64,000 nucleotides of DNA from Paracoccus sediminicola (GTDB lineage: Bacteria; Pseudomonadota; Alphaproteobacteria; Rhodobacterales; Rhodobacteraceae). Location: contig NZ_CP115769.1 of assembly GCF_027912835.1 (NCBI RefSeq), positions 82,120-146,119 on the forward strand, given 5' to 3'. Under the pieces are notes generated by a model. It saw only the letters and a program-made list of their open reading frames with translations, searched no databases and was not told the origin of the DNA. How positions within the stretch are numbered: position 1 is the first letter of the stretch; the number at the start of each line of letters is the position of its first letter. A program made the position numbers and the translations under genes. Shown in pieces: positions 35,474-44,161 of the stretch.

Positions 35474-36364
35474 ATGGGCATAAATAATCAGACTGATCCG
35501 CTGGCCTGGGATGATCTAAGATTCTTCTTGGCGCTCGTACGTGCGGGCAGCCTGATGGCTGCGGCCCGGGTCCTGGGGGTCGAGCATTCAACCGTCTCGC
35601 GCCGGATAGGCGGGCTCGAAGCAACACTCGGGCTGCGCTTGTTCAACCGGTTGCCGCGAGGCTGGCGACCAACACCGGAGGGAGCGCGGCTTGTGGCGCA
35701 GGCCGAAGCGGTTGAGCGCGAAGTCGCGGCCTTGTCGCGGGCCGCTGCGGGACTCGATGCGCTGACTGGCGAGGTTCGTATCTCGGCGCCCCCGGTACTG
35801 CTGGCGATGCTGGTGGCGCCGGGGCTGACGACACTTAGGCAGACGCATCCGGGTTTGGTGCCAATTCTGATTGGTGCAAGGCAGGCCAGCGACCTGGACC
35901 GGGCAGAGGCTGATATTGCCCTGCGGATAGGCGTGGTCGTCGGTCCGGATCTGGTTATCCGCCGACTCGGATCGGTGGCCTATGGTTTATACGGGCGTCC
36001 CGACCAGATCGCGTTGCCGCCGACGAAACGTGTATACCTGGGTTTTGATGACAGCCTGCCCGACCTGCCCCAAGCCCGTTGGTTGGAACTGCGAGCTGAT
36101 GCCGAGACCGCATGTATCGGGTTGCGCAGCAACGACATGGCGACACTGATTGCCAGTGCTCGCGCCGGGTTAGGTCTTGCGCTGCTGCCACGCTTTGCTG
36201 CGCGCGCTCTGCCCGATCTGATCGAACTTCCAGACGATGATCCCTTCGAGCCCCGCCCACTGTACCTTGTGATGCACCCTGATATCCGCCGCTCGGCGCG
36301 CGTGCGGCAGGTAGCCGACCACCTTGACGGATTCATTGGCAAGGAATTGGATCGGTTCGGGTGA
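35474..36364 (+). CDS. LysR-family transcriptional regulator
   Basis: 296 residues. N-terminal winged helix (about 10-68: WDDLRFFLALVRAGSLMAAA, RVLGVEHSTVSRRIGGLEA) and C-terminal periplasmic-binding-like effector domain (about 95-290). Length is standard. It is divergent from the dehydrogenase/NTF2 pair, which it probably controls in response to an unknown small molecule. Confidence 0.9.
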   Translation: MGINNQTDPLAWDDLRFFLALVRAGSLMAAARVLGVEHSTVSRRIGGLEATLGLRLFNRLPRGWRPTPEGARLVAQAEAVEREVAALSRAAAGLDALTGEVRISAPPVLLAMLVAPGLTTLRQTHPGLVPILIGARQASDLDRAEADIALRIGVVVGPDLVIRRLGSVAYGLYGRPDQIALPPTKRVYLGFDDSLPDLPQARWLELRADAETACIGLRSNDMATLIASARAGLGLALLPRFAARALPDLIELPDDDPFEPRPLYLVMHPDIRRSARVRQVADHLDGFIGKELDRFG

Positions 36365-36668
36365 AGGGCATTGCATCGATTCACAGCCAAATTCTCCGGC
36401 CTAAACAGCGCCAAGTTTACGTGAACCGCATTGCAGACCAGAACTTAACGGCTTATCCCCAACGATAGCTCCACCACTTTTGACAAAACTCCGGAGCGGT
36501 CATTGGTGAGGCGCTGCGAAAGCTCGCTCCGTCAGCGCTGCCAACGTGTATCTTCACTGAAATGCTGCAAGACGCACCAACGGCAGCTTCGATGGGCCGC
36601 GCCGCAGCGTCACGAGGGCCTGGCGAGTGACGGCAATGGGCCGGCCGCGACGGACCGGCCCCTGGCGC
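36365..36668. other. Intergenic region, nothing recognised
   Basis: About 300 bases between the LysR gene and the integrase. Short frames exist but none shows protein-like composition or similarity that I recognise. Confidence 0.4.
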
Positions 36669-37301
36669 TCAAATCTCTACCGACTCTGCAATCGCGAGCG
36701 CATCCTCAAGTTCGACGCCGAGGTAACGCACGGTGCTGTCCATCTTCGTATGGCCAAGCAATAGCTGAACTGCTCTAAGATTGCCGGTCTTTCGATAAAT
36801 CTGCGCAACCTTGGTGCGGCGCATAGAATGGGTGCCGTAGGCGCTCGGCTCGAGACCAATAGAGACCACCCATTCCCGGACGAGGCGAGCATACTGCCGC
36901 GTCGAAATGTGAAGCCGTTCATGAAACCGTCCCGGCCAGAGATGCTTCGACCCGACCATTAACGGGGATTCGAGCCAAGCTTCGATTGCCTTGCAAGTCC
37001 CTTCGGTAATCTCGAAGCTGACGGGCCTGCCTGTTTTGCTCTGAACGATCGAAGCGCGGTGCTTGACCTGCCCCGCCGCGTAGACGTCGGCGACCTTGAG
37101 CCGCACCAGGTCGCAGCCACGTAATTTGCTGTCGATGGCGAGGTTAAAGAGCGCCAGTTCTCGCGTCCGATGGGCGATCTCAAGCCGGACCCTGATCGCC
37201 CAAACATGCTTCGGTTGCAGCGGACGTTTCTGGCCGACGATGCGCCCTTTGTTCCAAGCGGGACGGCAGGCACGGATTGCTGGCAGGTTGGCGGTAGACA
37301 T
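36669..37301 (-). CDS. Tyrosine recombinase/phage-type integrase, short form
   Basis: 210 residues, essentially only a catalytic domain. Conserved residues visible: Arg in SKLRGCDLVRL (about 61), HSMRR (H158, R161), LLGH (H184) and the nucleophile Tyr193 in VRYLGV. ATG 37301 is chosen with GGAGG just upstream; the frame continues to 37409 without a site. An N-terminal arm-binding domain is missing, which is typical of a small resolvase-like integrase subgroup. Its target site is unknown. Confidence 0.82.
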   Translation of the reverse strand: MSTANLPAIRACRPAWNKGRIVGQKRPLQPKHVWAIRVRLEIAHRTRELALFNLAIDSKLRGCDLVRLKVADVYAAGQVKHRASIVQSKTGRPVSFEITEGTCKAIEAWLESPLMVGSKHLWPGRFHERLHISTRQYARLVREWVVSIGLEPSAYGTHSMRRTKVAQIYRKTGNLRAVQLLLGHTKMDSTVRYLGVELEDALAIAESVEI

Positions 37302-37424
37302 GGCGGTTCCTCCACTCCACCGGTCCCACCACGTCTTCGGAACTTCGCCGACGCCCAACCATACCATCGATCTGCGGCAAAGATCCGCTTCGAGGCCAAA
37401 GTAGACCAAGTCTCGGGTGCCTGT

Positions 37425-38054
37425 TCATTTTCTGACAGATGCCAGATAGGCGCGGCACATCGCCTTGAGATCGGATTTCAGCGCCGAAATCTTGTCCTGT
37501 TCCAGCCCACGCTCGAAGGCATTGCGGACGGTGCCGTAGATCACAGCTGTCAGAGACAAGTTGATCTGGTCAATGTCTCCGGTGGACAGATCCGGGCAGG
37601 CGCGAAACATTCCCTCGGTTGCCCTGTCGACACGCGCGGCGAAGTCATGCACGAGCGCGTCGTTGTCCAGCTCTGCCACGGATCGATAGAGCGCGTGGGT
37701 CAATTCCATCCGTTCAGTCTTCACGGACCAATAGGTGTCGATCAGGGCCTCGGCGCCCTCGCAAGCCCGGCGCCCCGCCATACGTGCGCAGGTCTCTTCC
37801 ACTTTTTCCGCCAGCCTGGTGAGGAACCGCTCATTCAACGCATAGACAAGGGCATGCTTGTTCGGAAAATATTGATACATGGTGCCCACCGAGACGCCGG
37901 CACGCTCTGCAACCGAGGTGGTTGTCAGGCCAGCCATGCCCTGCTTCAGCAAAACCTGAATCGTCGCCTCGAATATCGCGTCCACAGTCACACGTGACCG
38001 CGATTGTGACGGTGTTTTCCTGGGCTTGAGTGCGCTTGCTGAATGCTCGGACAT
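37425..38054 (-). CDS. TetR/AcrR-family transcriptional regulator
   Basis: 209 residues. N-terminal TetR helix-turn-helix (about 20-65: TTTSVAERAGVSVGTMYQYF) and a helical C-terminal ligand domain with an all-alpha pattern. It lies divergent to an SDR oxidoreductase gene across a 64-base gap that contains a palindrome, so it probably represses that gene and itself. Confidence 0.87.
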   Translation of the reverse strand: MSEHSASALKPRKTPSQSRSRVTVDAIFEATIQVLLKQGMAGLTTTSVAERAGVSVGTMYQYFPNKHALVYALNERFLTRLAEKVEETCARMAGRRACEGAEALIDTYWSVKTERMELTHALYRSVAELDNDALVHDFAARVDRATEGMFRACPDLSTGDIDQINLSLTAVIYGTVRNAFERGLEQDKISALKSDLKAMCRAYLASVRK

Positions 38055-38088
38055 ATGCGAATCCCAAAACTGAATCTTCCTTCATATA

Positions 38089-38102
38089 TCTGGCTTACCA
38101 GA
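38089..38102. promoter_or_regulatory. Candidate TetR operator
   Basis: TCTGG (38089-38093), CTTA, CCAGA (38098-38102) is a perfect inverted repeat within the 64-base divergent gap between the TetR gene and the SDR gene. Confidence 0.45.
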
Positions 38103-38118
38103 ACAAAAGGAAAGACTT

Positions 38119-38838
38119 ATGACCCAGAAACGCATCGCGCTGGTCACCGGCGCCAACAAGGGAATCGGCTTCGAAACGGCTCGGAAGCTGGGTGAGGCGG
38201 GCGTTCATGTCCTGCTGGGAAGCCGCGACAAGGCGCGGGGGGACTCCGCTGCCGCGACATTGATGAACGACGGGTTCAGTGCCGAAAGCCTCCATCTTGA
38301 CCTTGACGACGCCGAGACCATCGCTGCCGCTGCTGCGGCGATCAAGGGGCGTTTCGGTCGATTGGACATCCTCGTCAACAATGCCGGCGTCTTTGATTTT
38401 GGCGACGCAGCGCCCGGCAATGCCTCTCTTGAAGCGGTGCGCCGGGTGATGGAGATCAACTTCATCGGTGCGCTGGCGGTGACCCAGGCAATGTTGCCCC
38501 TGCTGCGCGCCGCGCCGGAGGCTCGCATCGTGAACCTGTCAAGTTCCATGGGCTCCCTGACCGAGAATGCCGATCCGGATGCGCCCTACTACTCGCAGCG
38601 CTTCATCGGATATAATGCCTCCAAGGCGGCATTAAACATGCTGACGATTCAGCTGCATGAAGAGCTGAAGGGTGAAGGCATCAAGGTGAACTCCGTCAGC
38701 CCTGGTTTCGTCAAAACCGACCTAACCGGATTTGGTGATATGACGGCAGAGGAAGGCGCCCGGCTGCCCGCCGAGTATGCTCTCACGGCCGATGCCAGCG
38801 GTCGCTTCGTGGAGCCGACTGGCGCAACGCCCTGGTGA
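38119..38838 (+). CDS. Short-chain dehydrogenase/reductase
   Basis: 239 residues. TGANKGIGFETARKLGEAGV is the NAD(P)-binding TGxxxGxG motif; NNAG is present (about 89-92); catalytic Ser in LSSSM and YxxxK in YNASKAALNMLTIQL complete the classical SDR set, close to the carbonyl reductase/insect-type 'SDR family with KGIG' group. It likely reduces a carbonyl compound with NADPH. AGGAAAG lies upstream of the ATG. Confidence 0.88.
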   Translation: MTQKRIALVTGANKGIGFETARKLGEAGVHVLLGSRDKARGDSAAATLMNDGFSAESLHLDLDDAETIAAAAAAIKGRFGRLDILVNNAGVFDFGDAAPGNASLEAVRRVMEINFIGALAVTQAMLPLLRAAPEARIVNLSSSMGSLTENADPDAPYYSQRFIGYNASKAALNMLTIQLHEELKGEGIKVNSVSPGFVKTDLTGFGDMTAEEGARLPAEYALTADASGRFVEPTGATPW

Positions 38839-38967
38839 ATGGAAGCAAAGTCCGCCCTGCCGACCTTCATCCTCCGATGATGCTGCGCGATGGACGAATG
38901 GCCGGTCTAGTGAAGCTGCACCGCGGCGATCGGCAAGGGACTGAACGGCAGGTCAGGGCCGGGACTG

Positions 38968-39939
38968 TCATTCGATGGGAACCTTCGCCTTCATCTTCTT
39001 CCTGAAATCCGACGCTTTCCTGATGGCCTCCTTGTCGGATGGCCGCAGTGATTCCCGTGCCTCGGCATCCGTCAGGGCAGGTTGGGCAGCCTCGACCTCC
39101 GCGATGATCTCCTTTGCGGTGATGCCTGCCGGCGGCGCATAGGCGAGCGGCCGGAACTGCGCCACCTGGCCTTGCAGCTTCTCGATCTCGTGACGCATCG
39201 ACCTGATCTGATGCCGCTCGTCGGGATAGGGCAGCGGTCCGGACTGCGCCGCCATGATCTTCGAGAAATAGGGGTCTTCGTAATAGACGATGCGATCAGC
39301 CAGGATCGGGTTCTGCCGTTCGGGGATCAGGATAACCTTCGAGGCGTCGAGTTTCTTGACCTCGTCCGGGCTCATCAGCGGACGCTCTTCGTTCCGGCGC
39401 GACACGGACCGTCTGCGGAAGCCACGGCCGTCTGAGGACAGGCTGTCGCTGACCGAAAGGCGGGTTGTCTTGCCCAGAGCCTCGGAAACCTCGGCAGCGG
39501 TCTTTTTCTCGTTCGGACTGATGAAGAGCTTCATCCCTGCCGCAGATTCGACCGACAGGCGATCATTTTCGCCATAGATATTGTCGAGACCGGGGATGGA
39601 CTGCGTGATGATCGACACGCGCCCGCCGTGCCCAGCCAGCTGCTTCAGCGACTGGACGACGATGGGCATCTTGCCCAACTGGTCGAACTCGTCGAGGATG
39701 ATCTGCACCGGCCAGGGCTCGGTTTTCGGGTTCGGCAGCGACGACCTCAGGGTGGCGATCAATTCACCGAACAGCAGGCGCATCAGCGGTGCGAGGGTGG
39801 TGATATCGTCGCTGTTGACGACGATATAGACGGATTGGGGCTTCATCCGGAGTGTCGACCAGCTGAAGTCATTGCCGCTGGTGACGCGATCGACCTTCGG
39901 GTTCACCCAGAGACCTAGGCCCGCGCCCTTCAGGAACAC
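38968..39939 (-). pseudogene. VirD4/TraG-type conjugation coupling protein, C-terminal fragment
   Basis: 323 residues of open frame. WPVQIILDEFDQLGKMPIVV is the Walker B region of VirD4-like ATPases, and GGRVSIITQSIPGLDNIYG follows as usual. The N-terminal 300 or so residues with the membrane segments and Walker A are missing; upstream the frame continues with VirD4-like sequence to about 39970 before similarity stops. Its normal role is to bring DNA-protein complexes to a type IV secretion channel. A remnant of a conjugative plasmid. Confidence 0.72.
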
Positions 39940-40053
39940 GGTTTTTGCGGTGGCGAAAGGGGACAGCCATGATAGACCTGAAGCCGTGCGCGCATCACCG
40001 ACCCGAGCGGCCGATGGGCGGCCAGGCTGTGGGCTGGGCGGAAGGTCATCACT

Positions 40054-40329
40054 TCATCGGAAATAGCTGGCGCGCGCCGAGCTGTAGGCTTCCCGCGCGG
40101 GGCTGCGAATCTTGGCCACGGTGCGATGCTGTTTGCCCTGTGACGGCCACTCGACCAAGGCGTCCTCGATCGGCTGCGTCTCTGCGTTCCTCCAGAGCTG
40201 GACCTTCAGCTCGAATACCGCCTCGTGATCGCGGAAGTAATTGGTCGAGGCGTGGCGAAAGCCGTCCTCGTCCTCGTGCGGGTCGAGTTGCCACTCTCTA
40301 AGCGCATCCTGTGTCGGAGATCCCGGCAC
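40054..40329 (-). pseudogene. Catalase-like (heme-domain) protein, fragment
   Basis: The frame reads EDEDGFRHASTNYFRDHEAV, FELKVQLWRNAETQPIEDAL and then VEWPSQGKQHRTVAKI, matching the C-terminal part of small catalase-family proteins (y4iL/SrpA-like), including the FELxVQLW...PIEDA pattern. The rest of the protein is absent; the piece is joined to an SDR fragment in the same orientation. Not functional. Confidence 0.55.
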
Positions 40330-40334
40330 GGCAC

Positions 40335-40602
40335 CGACGCATAGTCGATCAGCAGGTCCTGCCCGCGATAGGCGGTGACGGAGGTCGTGCAGATGATGGA
40401 TGCACCCTTCTCAAGATGCGCAATGCCGCCTGCACCATGTAGAAATGACCGCCGATGTTCGTCCGGCACGTGCGGAAACGCTGCTCTTCGGATATCTCTA
40501 TGCCCTCTTCCCGCGCATGCTGTTCGGCGGCGTTGCAGATCAACACGTCAAACCTGCCGAACCTCTCGAGGGTCCGGCTTACCGCTTCTTCGCAGAACCC
40601 CT
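40335..40602 (-). pseudogene. Short-chain dehydrogenase (YghA-like) fragment, frameshifted
   Basis: One frame gives FCEEAVSRTLERFGRFDVLI, NAAEQHAREEGIEISEEQRF and NIGGHFYMVQAAL; after a shift near 40420 another frame continues HLEKGASIICTTSVTAYRGQ and DLLIDYAS. Together these match the middle of SDR-family enzymes of the YghA type. N- and C-terminal parts are missing. Confidence 0.6.
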
Positions 40603-40808
40603 TGCGCGAGCTCTCCAAGGCGCAAGCGGCCTTTGGCGTGTCAGAACGTGATTTGACCGTTTTGCAGGGACTCCTCAGCTTCTCTCCAGACGATGCACTT
40701 GGCGGGAACGCCGAGATGGTAGTCTTCCCCTCGAACAAGACGATCTGTGAGCGCCTGAATGGGATGCCGTGCTCAACGATGCGTCGTCACCTCGCGCGTC
40801 TTGTCGAC
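40602..40808 (+). pseudogene. repC: RepC replication initiator fragment (repABC plasmid)
   Basis: Reads LRELSKAQAAFGVSERDLTV, LQGLLSFSPDDALG, EMVVFPSNKTICERLNGMPC and STMRRHLARLV. This is the N-terminal region of repABC-plasmid RepC proteins (VFPSN...L..R.HGM...TLRRHLA.LV). Both flanks are unrelated: an SDR fragment and an esterase. It shows that repABC plasmid DNA has recombined into this region. Confidence 0.7.
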
Positions 40809-41557
40809 CCGAAGGGTTTCGTGGTTTCGTGCTGATGCTGCATGGCTGCACGCAGACGCCCGACGATTTCGCGCACGGCACGCGAATGAACGAGGCCGCC
40901 GAGAAAGACGGCTATATCGTCGCCTATGCTGAGCAGTCGCGCGCCCATAACATGCAATCTTGCTGGTACTGGTTCCGCCCGGAAGATCAGGCCCGCGGCC
41001 AGGGCGAGCCGGAAATTCTGGCCGGAATTGCGCGCGCCTTGCTGGCCGAGTTCGATCTGCCGAGCGATCGGGCCTTTGTCGCCGGCCTATCCGCTGGCGG
41101 CGCGATGGCCGCGATCTTGGCCGAAGCCTATCCGGATCTCTTTGCCGCGGCGGGCGTGCATTCCGGCCTTCCCGCTGGCGCGGCCAACGATATCGTCTCG
41201 GCCTTCGCGGCCATGCGGGGCGAGGGCCGAGACGGACCCCGGTCGCAGCGGAGGCCGATGATTGTCTTCCACGGCTTGGCGGATACGACCGTCGCCCCTA
41301 TAAATGGCGACCGGCTGGTCAGCGGAGCAGGCATCGAGACCCGGCACGAAGGCAATGGCCGCACCTGGTCGCGCCTAATCGCTAGCGATGGCTCGGAACT
41401 TTGGCGCGTCGAGCAGGCCGGCCATGCGTGGTTCGGCGGCGATCCCGCAGGCTCCTATACCGATCCGCTTGGGCCCGACGCCACGGGCGAGATGCTGCGA
41501 TTCTTTACGCAAGTGGTCGAAATTGATGTTGCACGTAGTGAGATCAGTTCTCGCTAG
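40809..41557 (+). pseudogene. PHB-depolymerase-family esterase, 5' truncated
   Basis: From GFVLMLHGCTQTPDDFAHGT to the stop, the sequence is a continuous alpha/beta hydrolase of the PHB depolymerase/feruloyl esterase type: nucleophile in AGLSAGGAMAAILAEAYPDL, IVFHGLADTTVAPIN with the Asp, and GHAWFGGDPAGSYTDPLGPD with the His. The first 80-100 residues typical of the family are missing and replaced by RepC-derived sequence; an ATG at 40769 keeps the frame open but begins in that foreign part. The hydrolase core is intact, so weak activity is possible but doubtful. Confidence 0.7.
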
Positions 41558-41829
41558 CGCTGAAAACACGGCCAAGGTCGTGATGATACTCGATGGTTTG
41601 GTGTTTGCATGACTGATTCTTCGTTCCGCCACGCCCCCCACAACATCAACCCGACGTTGACTAAGGTATTATATCATATGATGCTACACCGTATCTTCGG
41701 TCTGGAATGAGCCCTGATCGACCCTGGCCGTCACTAGTCTTTTATCGTGACACGCGCGTAGCAAACGCCTAGGTGTTTGATCCCACGGTTTGATGGTGCG
41801 ATCCATTCGTCGGAATGGAAGGAAGCACT

Positions 41830-42000
41830 ATGGGACAAGTTCCTCACGGCTGCGCTACGACCACGCACGCCATCCGAGCAGCAATACAGCGATCGCAAGC
41901 TTCGATCGCGGAACTGAGCCAGGAGTTTGGGATCAATCCGAAGACCGTGGCGAAATGGCGTAAGGGCGAGACGGTCGAGGATCTGAAGACTGGGCCCAAG
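41830..42000 (+). pseudogene. IS481-family transposase, N-terminal part
   Basis: MGQVPHGCATTTHAIRAAIQ then RSQASIAELSQEFGINPKTV and AKWRKGETVEDLKTGPK: the N-terminal helix-turn-helix of IS481 transposases. It stops where IS3 sequence begins. Confidence 0.7.
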
Positions 42001-42020
42001 CTTCTCGGATGCGGGATACC

Positions 42021-42443
42021 TCATTCGTCGTCGCCCCCATCCGCGATCATGCTTTTTTTAAGCAAGCGGTTTTCCAGCGTCAGGTCCGCCACGCACTCCT
42101 TCAGCGCACGGGCTTCGCGGCGCAAGTCCTGCACGTCACCGGAGGTCGCCGCACGGGCGGTGTCCCCGGCCAGGCGGCGTTTGCCGTTCAGCGTGGCCTT
42201 GAACCACTGGCGGCTCACGCCTCACTCCATGAACTCCTTGGACCAGCTGTAGTACAGACTCTGCGCGATGCCCTCTTTGCGGCACTACTCGGTGATACTG
42301 TCGTCACCGCGAAGACCTTCAAGCACGATGCGGATCTTGTCTTCGGCCGAGAAGTGGCGGCGGGTCTGACGCCGGATGTCCTTGACCACCCGCTCTGCAG
42401 GGGGCTTGGTCGGCGATTTTGAATTGGAGGATTTGGGCTTCAT
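42021..42443 (-). pseudogene. IS3-family OrfA with two nonsense codons
   Basis: From ATG 42443: MKPKSSNSKSPTKPPAERVV, RHFSAEDKIRIVLEGLRGDD, then a stop where ELCRKEG is expected, YYSWSKEFME, another stop, and then ALKECVADLTLENRLLKKSM ending IADGGDDE. This matches IS3-family OrfA proteins over its whole length. Both stops make it inactive. Confidence 0.7.
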
Positions 42444-42529
42444 CTTCGTTCCTTCGTCACTACGACGAAGCCCAAATCCTCCTCAAATCACAACCTCAAA
42501 TCTGTGCCATAGCCGCTGACGGGGGACAT

Positions 42530-42649
42530 GGCAGGCTGAAGACGCTCAGCGGTCTCACGCCCTAGGAATACATCTGCAAAGTCTGGACTTCAGAGCCGGA
42601 CAGATTCATCGTCGATCCGATCCACCAGATGCCGGGACTGAACACCTAG
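42530..42649 (+). pseudogene. IS481-family transposase, C-terminal part
   Basis: Reads GRLKTLSGLTP, an in-frame TAG (42563-42565), then EYICKVWTSEPDRFIVDPIH and QMPGLNT before the stop. This is the conserved end of IS481 transposases. Same orientation as the N-terminal piece at 41830. Confidence 0.7.
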
Positions 42650-42820
42650 AAGCGATTTTACATAGGCTCGCTTGCTGTTCATTGGCTCTGCCTGCGTTTT
42701 TTCAGGAGCAAGGCCGATACGGCGGCAGAAGTTTGGAAGTTGGGGCGCTGAAACCTCACGCCACAGCACCTCTGCACACTGATCGCGCAGTGCCTCCCAA
42801 TCAACAGACCGTACCGTCAT
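42590..42820 (-). CDS. Hypothetical protein with AbiJ-N-terminal-like sequence, 3' end replaced by IS481
   Basis: 76 residues: WEALRDQCAEVLWREVSAPQ, LPNFCRRIGLAPEKTQAEPM, NSKRAYVKSLLG, then about 16 residues that are antisense to the IS481 C-terminus. The pattern LPxxCxxLGL...SKRxYV is like the N-terminal domain found in some AbiJ-type abortive-infection proteins, which carry a C-terminal effector; that part would have been lost on IS insertion. Identification is tentative. The gene lies seven bases after the HNH-like gene. Confidence 0.4.
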   Translation of the reverse strand: MTVRSVDWEALRDQCAEVLWREVSAPQLPNFCRRIGLAPEKTQAEPMNSKRAYVKSLLGVQSRHLVDRIDDESVRL

Positions 42821-42827
42821 CCTGTTC

Positions 42828-43139
42828 TCACTCGCCCTCTAATCCCGCCTGCTGTCGACCAATGGGAAACATATCCTCGCCGTAATGGTGCAGCTTGACG
42901 TGATGGCTGCGGCATAGCCAACGCACGTTCAAGGGTTCGTCGTATCGGTCGTGGTGGGCATCGACCTTGGCTGCGCCGCAGACCTCGCAGCCCTGCTTTT
43001 CAAGGGCGCCGGACATAAGCGCCCGTTGAACGGCAAGGTGGGCCTGATACTTCGGCAGGTTCGTGCGGCGCCAGTTAGTCTGGCGGGTCTCGCTTTTCAG
43101 CGAGGGCGGACGTGGAGGCTTTGGATCATCTGACATCAC
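42828..43139 (-). CDS. Small HNH-like zinc protein
   Basis: 103 residues. CEVCGAAKVDAHHDRYDEPL then NVRWLCRSHHVKLHHYGE: Cys pair, His-His, Asn and a C-x2-H-H pair in the order of a short HNH/zinc-finger nuclease domain as in phage-associated proteins. Nuclease activity is not certain; such minimal forms also bind DNA only. Its start overlaps the resolvase pseudogene stop by 4 bases. Confidence 0.6.
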   Translation of the reverse strand: MMSDDPKPPRPPSLKSETRQTNWRRTNLPKYQAHLAVQRALMSGALEKQGCEVCGAAKVDAHHDRYDEPLNVRWLCRSHHVKLHHYGEDMFPIGRQQAGLEGE

Positions 43140-43715
43140 GCCGCCGTCGGCGCCTGACGGCCTAAAGTGCGATACACGGTCGGCCGCGGAATCGAGAACA
43201 CTTCTGCTAAATCACTGATGGAATACTCCCCGGTGTCATACATGCGCCGCAGCTGCTGCTGGCGCTCTGACAGCTTCGGCTTTTTACCGCGCAGCTTGCC
43301 CTTGGTTCGGGCCACAGCCATGCCCTCGCGCGTCCGCATTCGGATCAGGTCGGCCTGGAACTCGGCAAAGGTTGCCAGGATGTTGAAAAACAGCTTGCCC
43401 ATCGGGACGGTCGGGTCATAGATGGCGCTGCAAAGCTGAAGCTTGATCCCGCGCGCGGCCAGCTTGTCGGCAATGTCGCGGGCGTCGGGAACGGAACGCG
43501 CCAGCCGGTCCAGCTTCGGCACCAAGCGTGTCACCTTCCCGCAAAGCTGCAAGCGCCTGATCCAGACCAGGGCGGGCGCGGTTCGTGCCGGTATAGCCGT
43601 GGTCGGTGTAGATGCGATCGGAGGCAACTCCGAAGCTGACAAGGATGCCCTTCTGCGCAGCAAGGTCTTGTTTGTCGGTGGAACAGCGGGCGTAGCCGAT
43701 CAAAATCTGTGTCAT
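43136..43715 (-). pseudogene. Serine resolvase, frameshifted (copy 2)
   Basis: From ATG 43715: MTQILIGYARCSTDKQDLAA through ARPGLDQALAALREGDTL, then similarity passes to another frame at VPKLDRLARSVPDARDIADK and continues to the helix-turn-helix YSISDLAEVFSIPRPTVYRT. Around 43515-43530 two bases appear lost relative to the intact resolvase at 32932 (DTLVVPKLDR). Otherwise co-linear with that copy over its length. Confidence 0.75.
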
Positions 43716-43876
43716 GTCCTGATCTGTAACAGTAGCCGCCCCCTCATTGCAAAAATTATCGGACCATTCATCTGAGATTTTGGCCTGCCAGCATTTGCTG
43801 GCCTTCAACTGGCCGGTTCAGGGGCAAGCTGGCCGTCCCTTCAACGATCCCCTTACGGACAGGTTGGAGAAACAGA
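43716..43876. promoter_or_regulatory. Putative res/promoter region of transposon module 2
   Basis: 161 bases between the divergent resolvase and transposase fragments. AACGATCCCCTTACGGA (43843-43859) is, on the other strand, the counterpart of 32746-32762 in module 1, differing at two positions. The rest has diverged. Confidence 0.4.
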
Positions 43877-44035
43877 ATGGGTGAAGCGATGCGTCGGTTC
43901 GCCGCTCTGCAGTCTCATCTGGAAGAGGGAGTTTCTCTGGTCGCTGCCACCCGCGCGGCCGATTTGCCGATCCCGACGGCGCAACGCTGGCTGTCGCGCT
44001 ACAGGCTGGAAGGTCTAGACGGGCTAAAATGTTGA
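43877..44035 (+). pseudogene. Mu/TniA-type transposase, N-terminal fragment (copy 2)
   Basis: MGEAMRRFAALQSHLEEGVS then LVAATRAADLPIPTAQRWLS and RYRLEGLDGL: an N-terminal helix-turn-helix like that of copy 1 (32420-32732), cut after about 50 residues. Divergent from the broken resolvase. Confidence 0.55.
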
Positions 44036-44161
44036 TTTACAAATAAAAGTGTGGCGAACATGCGAATCCCGCGATCCGCGCCAAGGCGCGTGCGCTGAAG
44101 TGGTCCCAGGAATCTGGACAGTCGGCTAAGGTGTATCCCAAACCTTTGAAGGGATACGAGA

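Larger units (their letters stand above)
41747..42660 (+). mobile_element. IS481-family remnant interrupted by an IS3-family remnant
   Basis: An IS481-like transposase begins at 41830, breaks at about 42000, and its C-terminus resumes at 42530. Between lies a minus-strand IS3 OrfA and the IS3 end. The middle of the IS481 gene and all of IS3 OrfB are gone, so deletion followed or accompanied nesting. Boundaries are estimated by eye. Confidence 0.6.
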
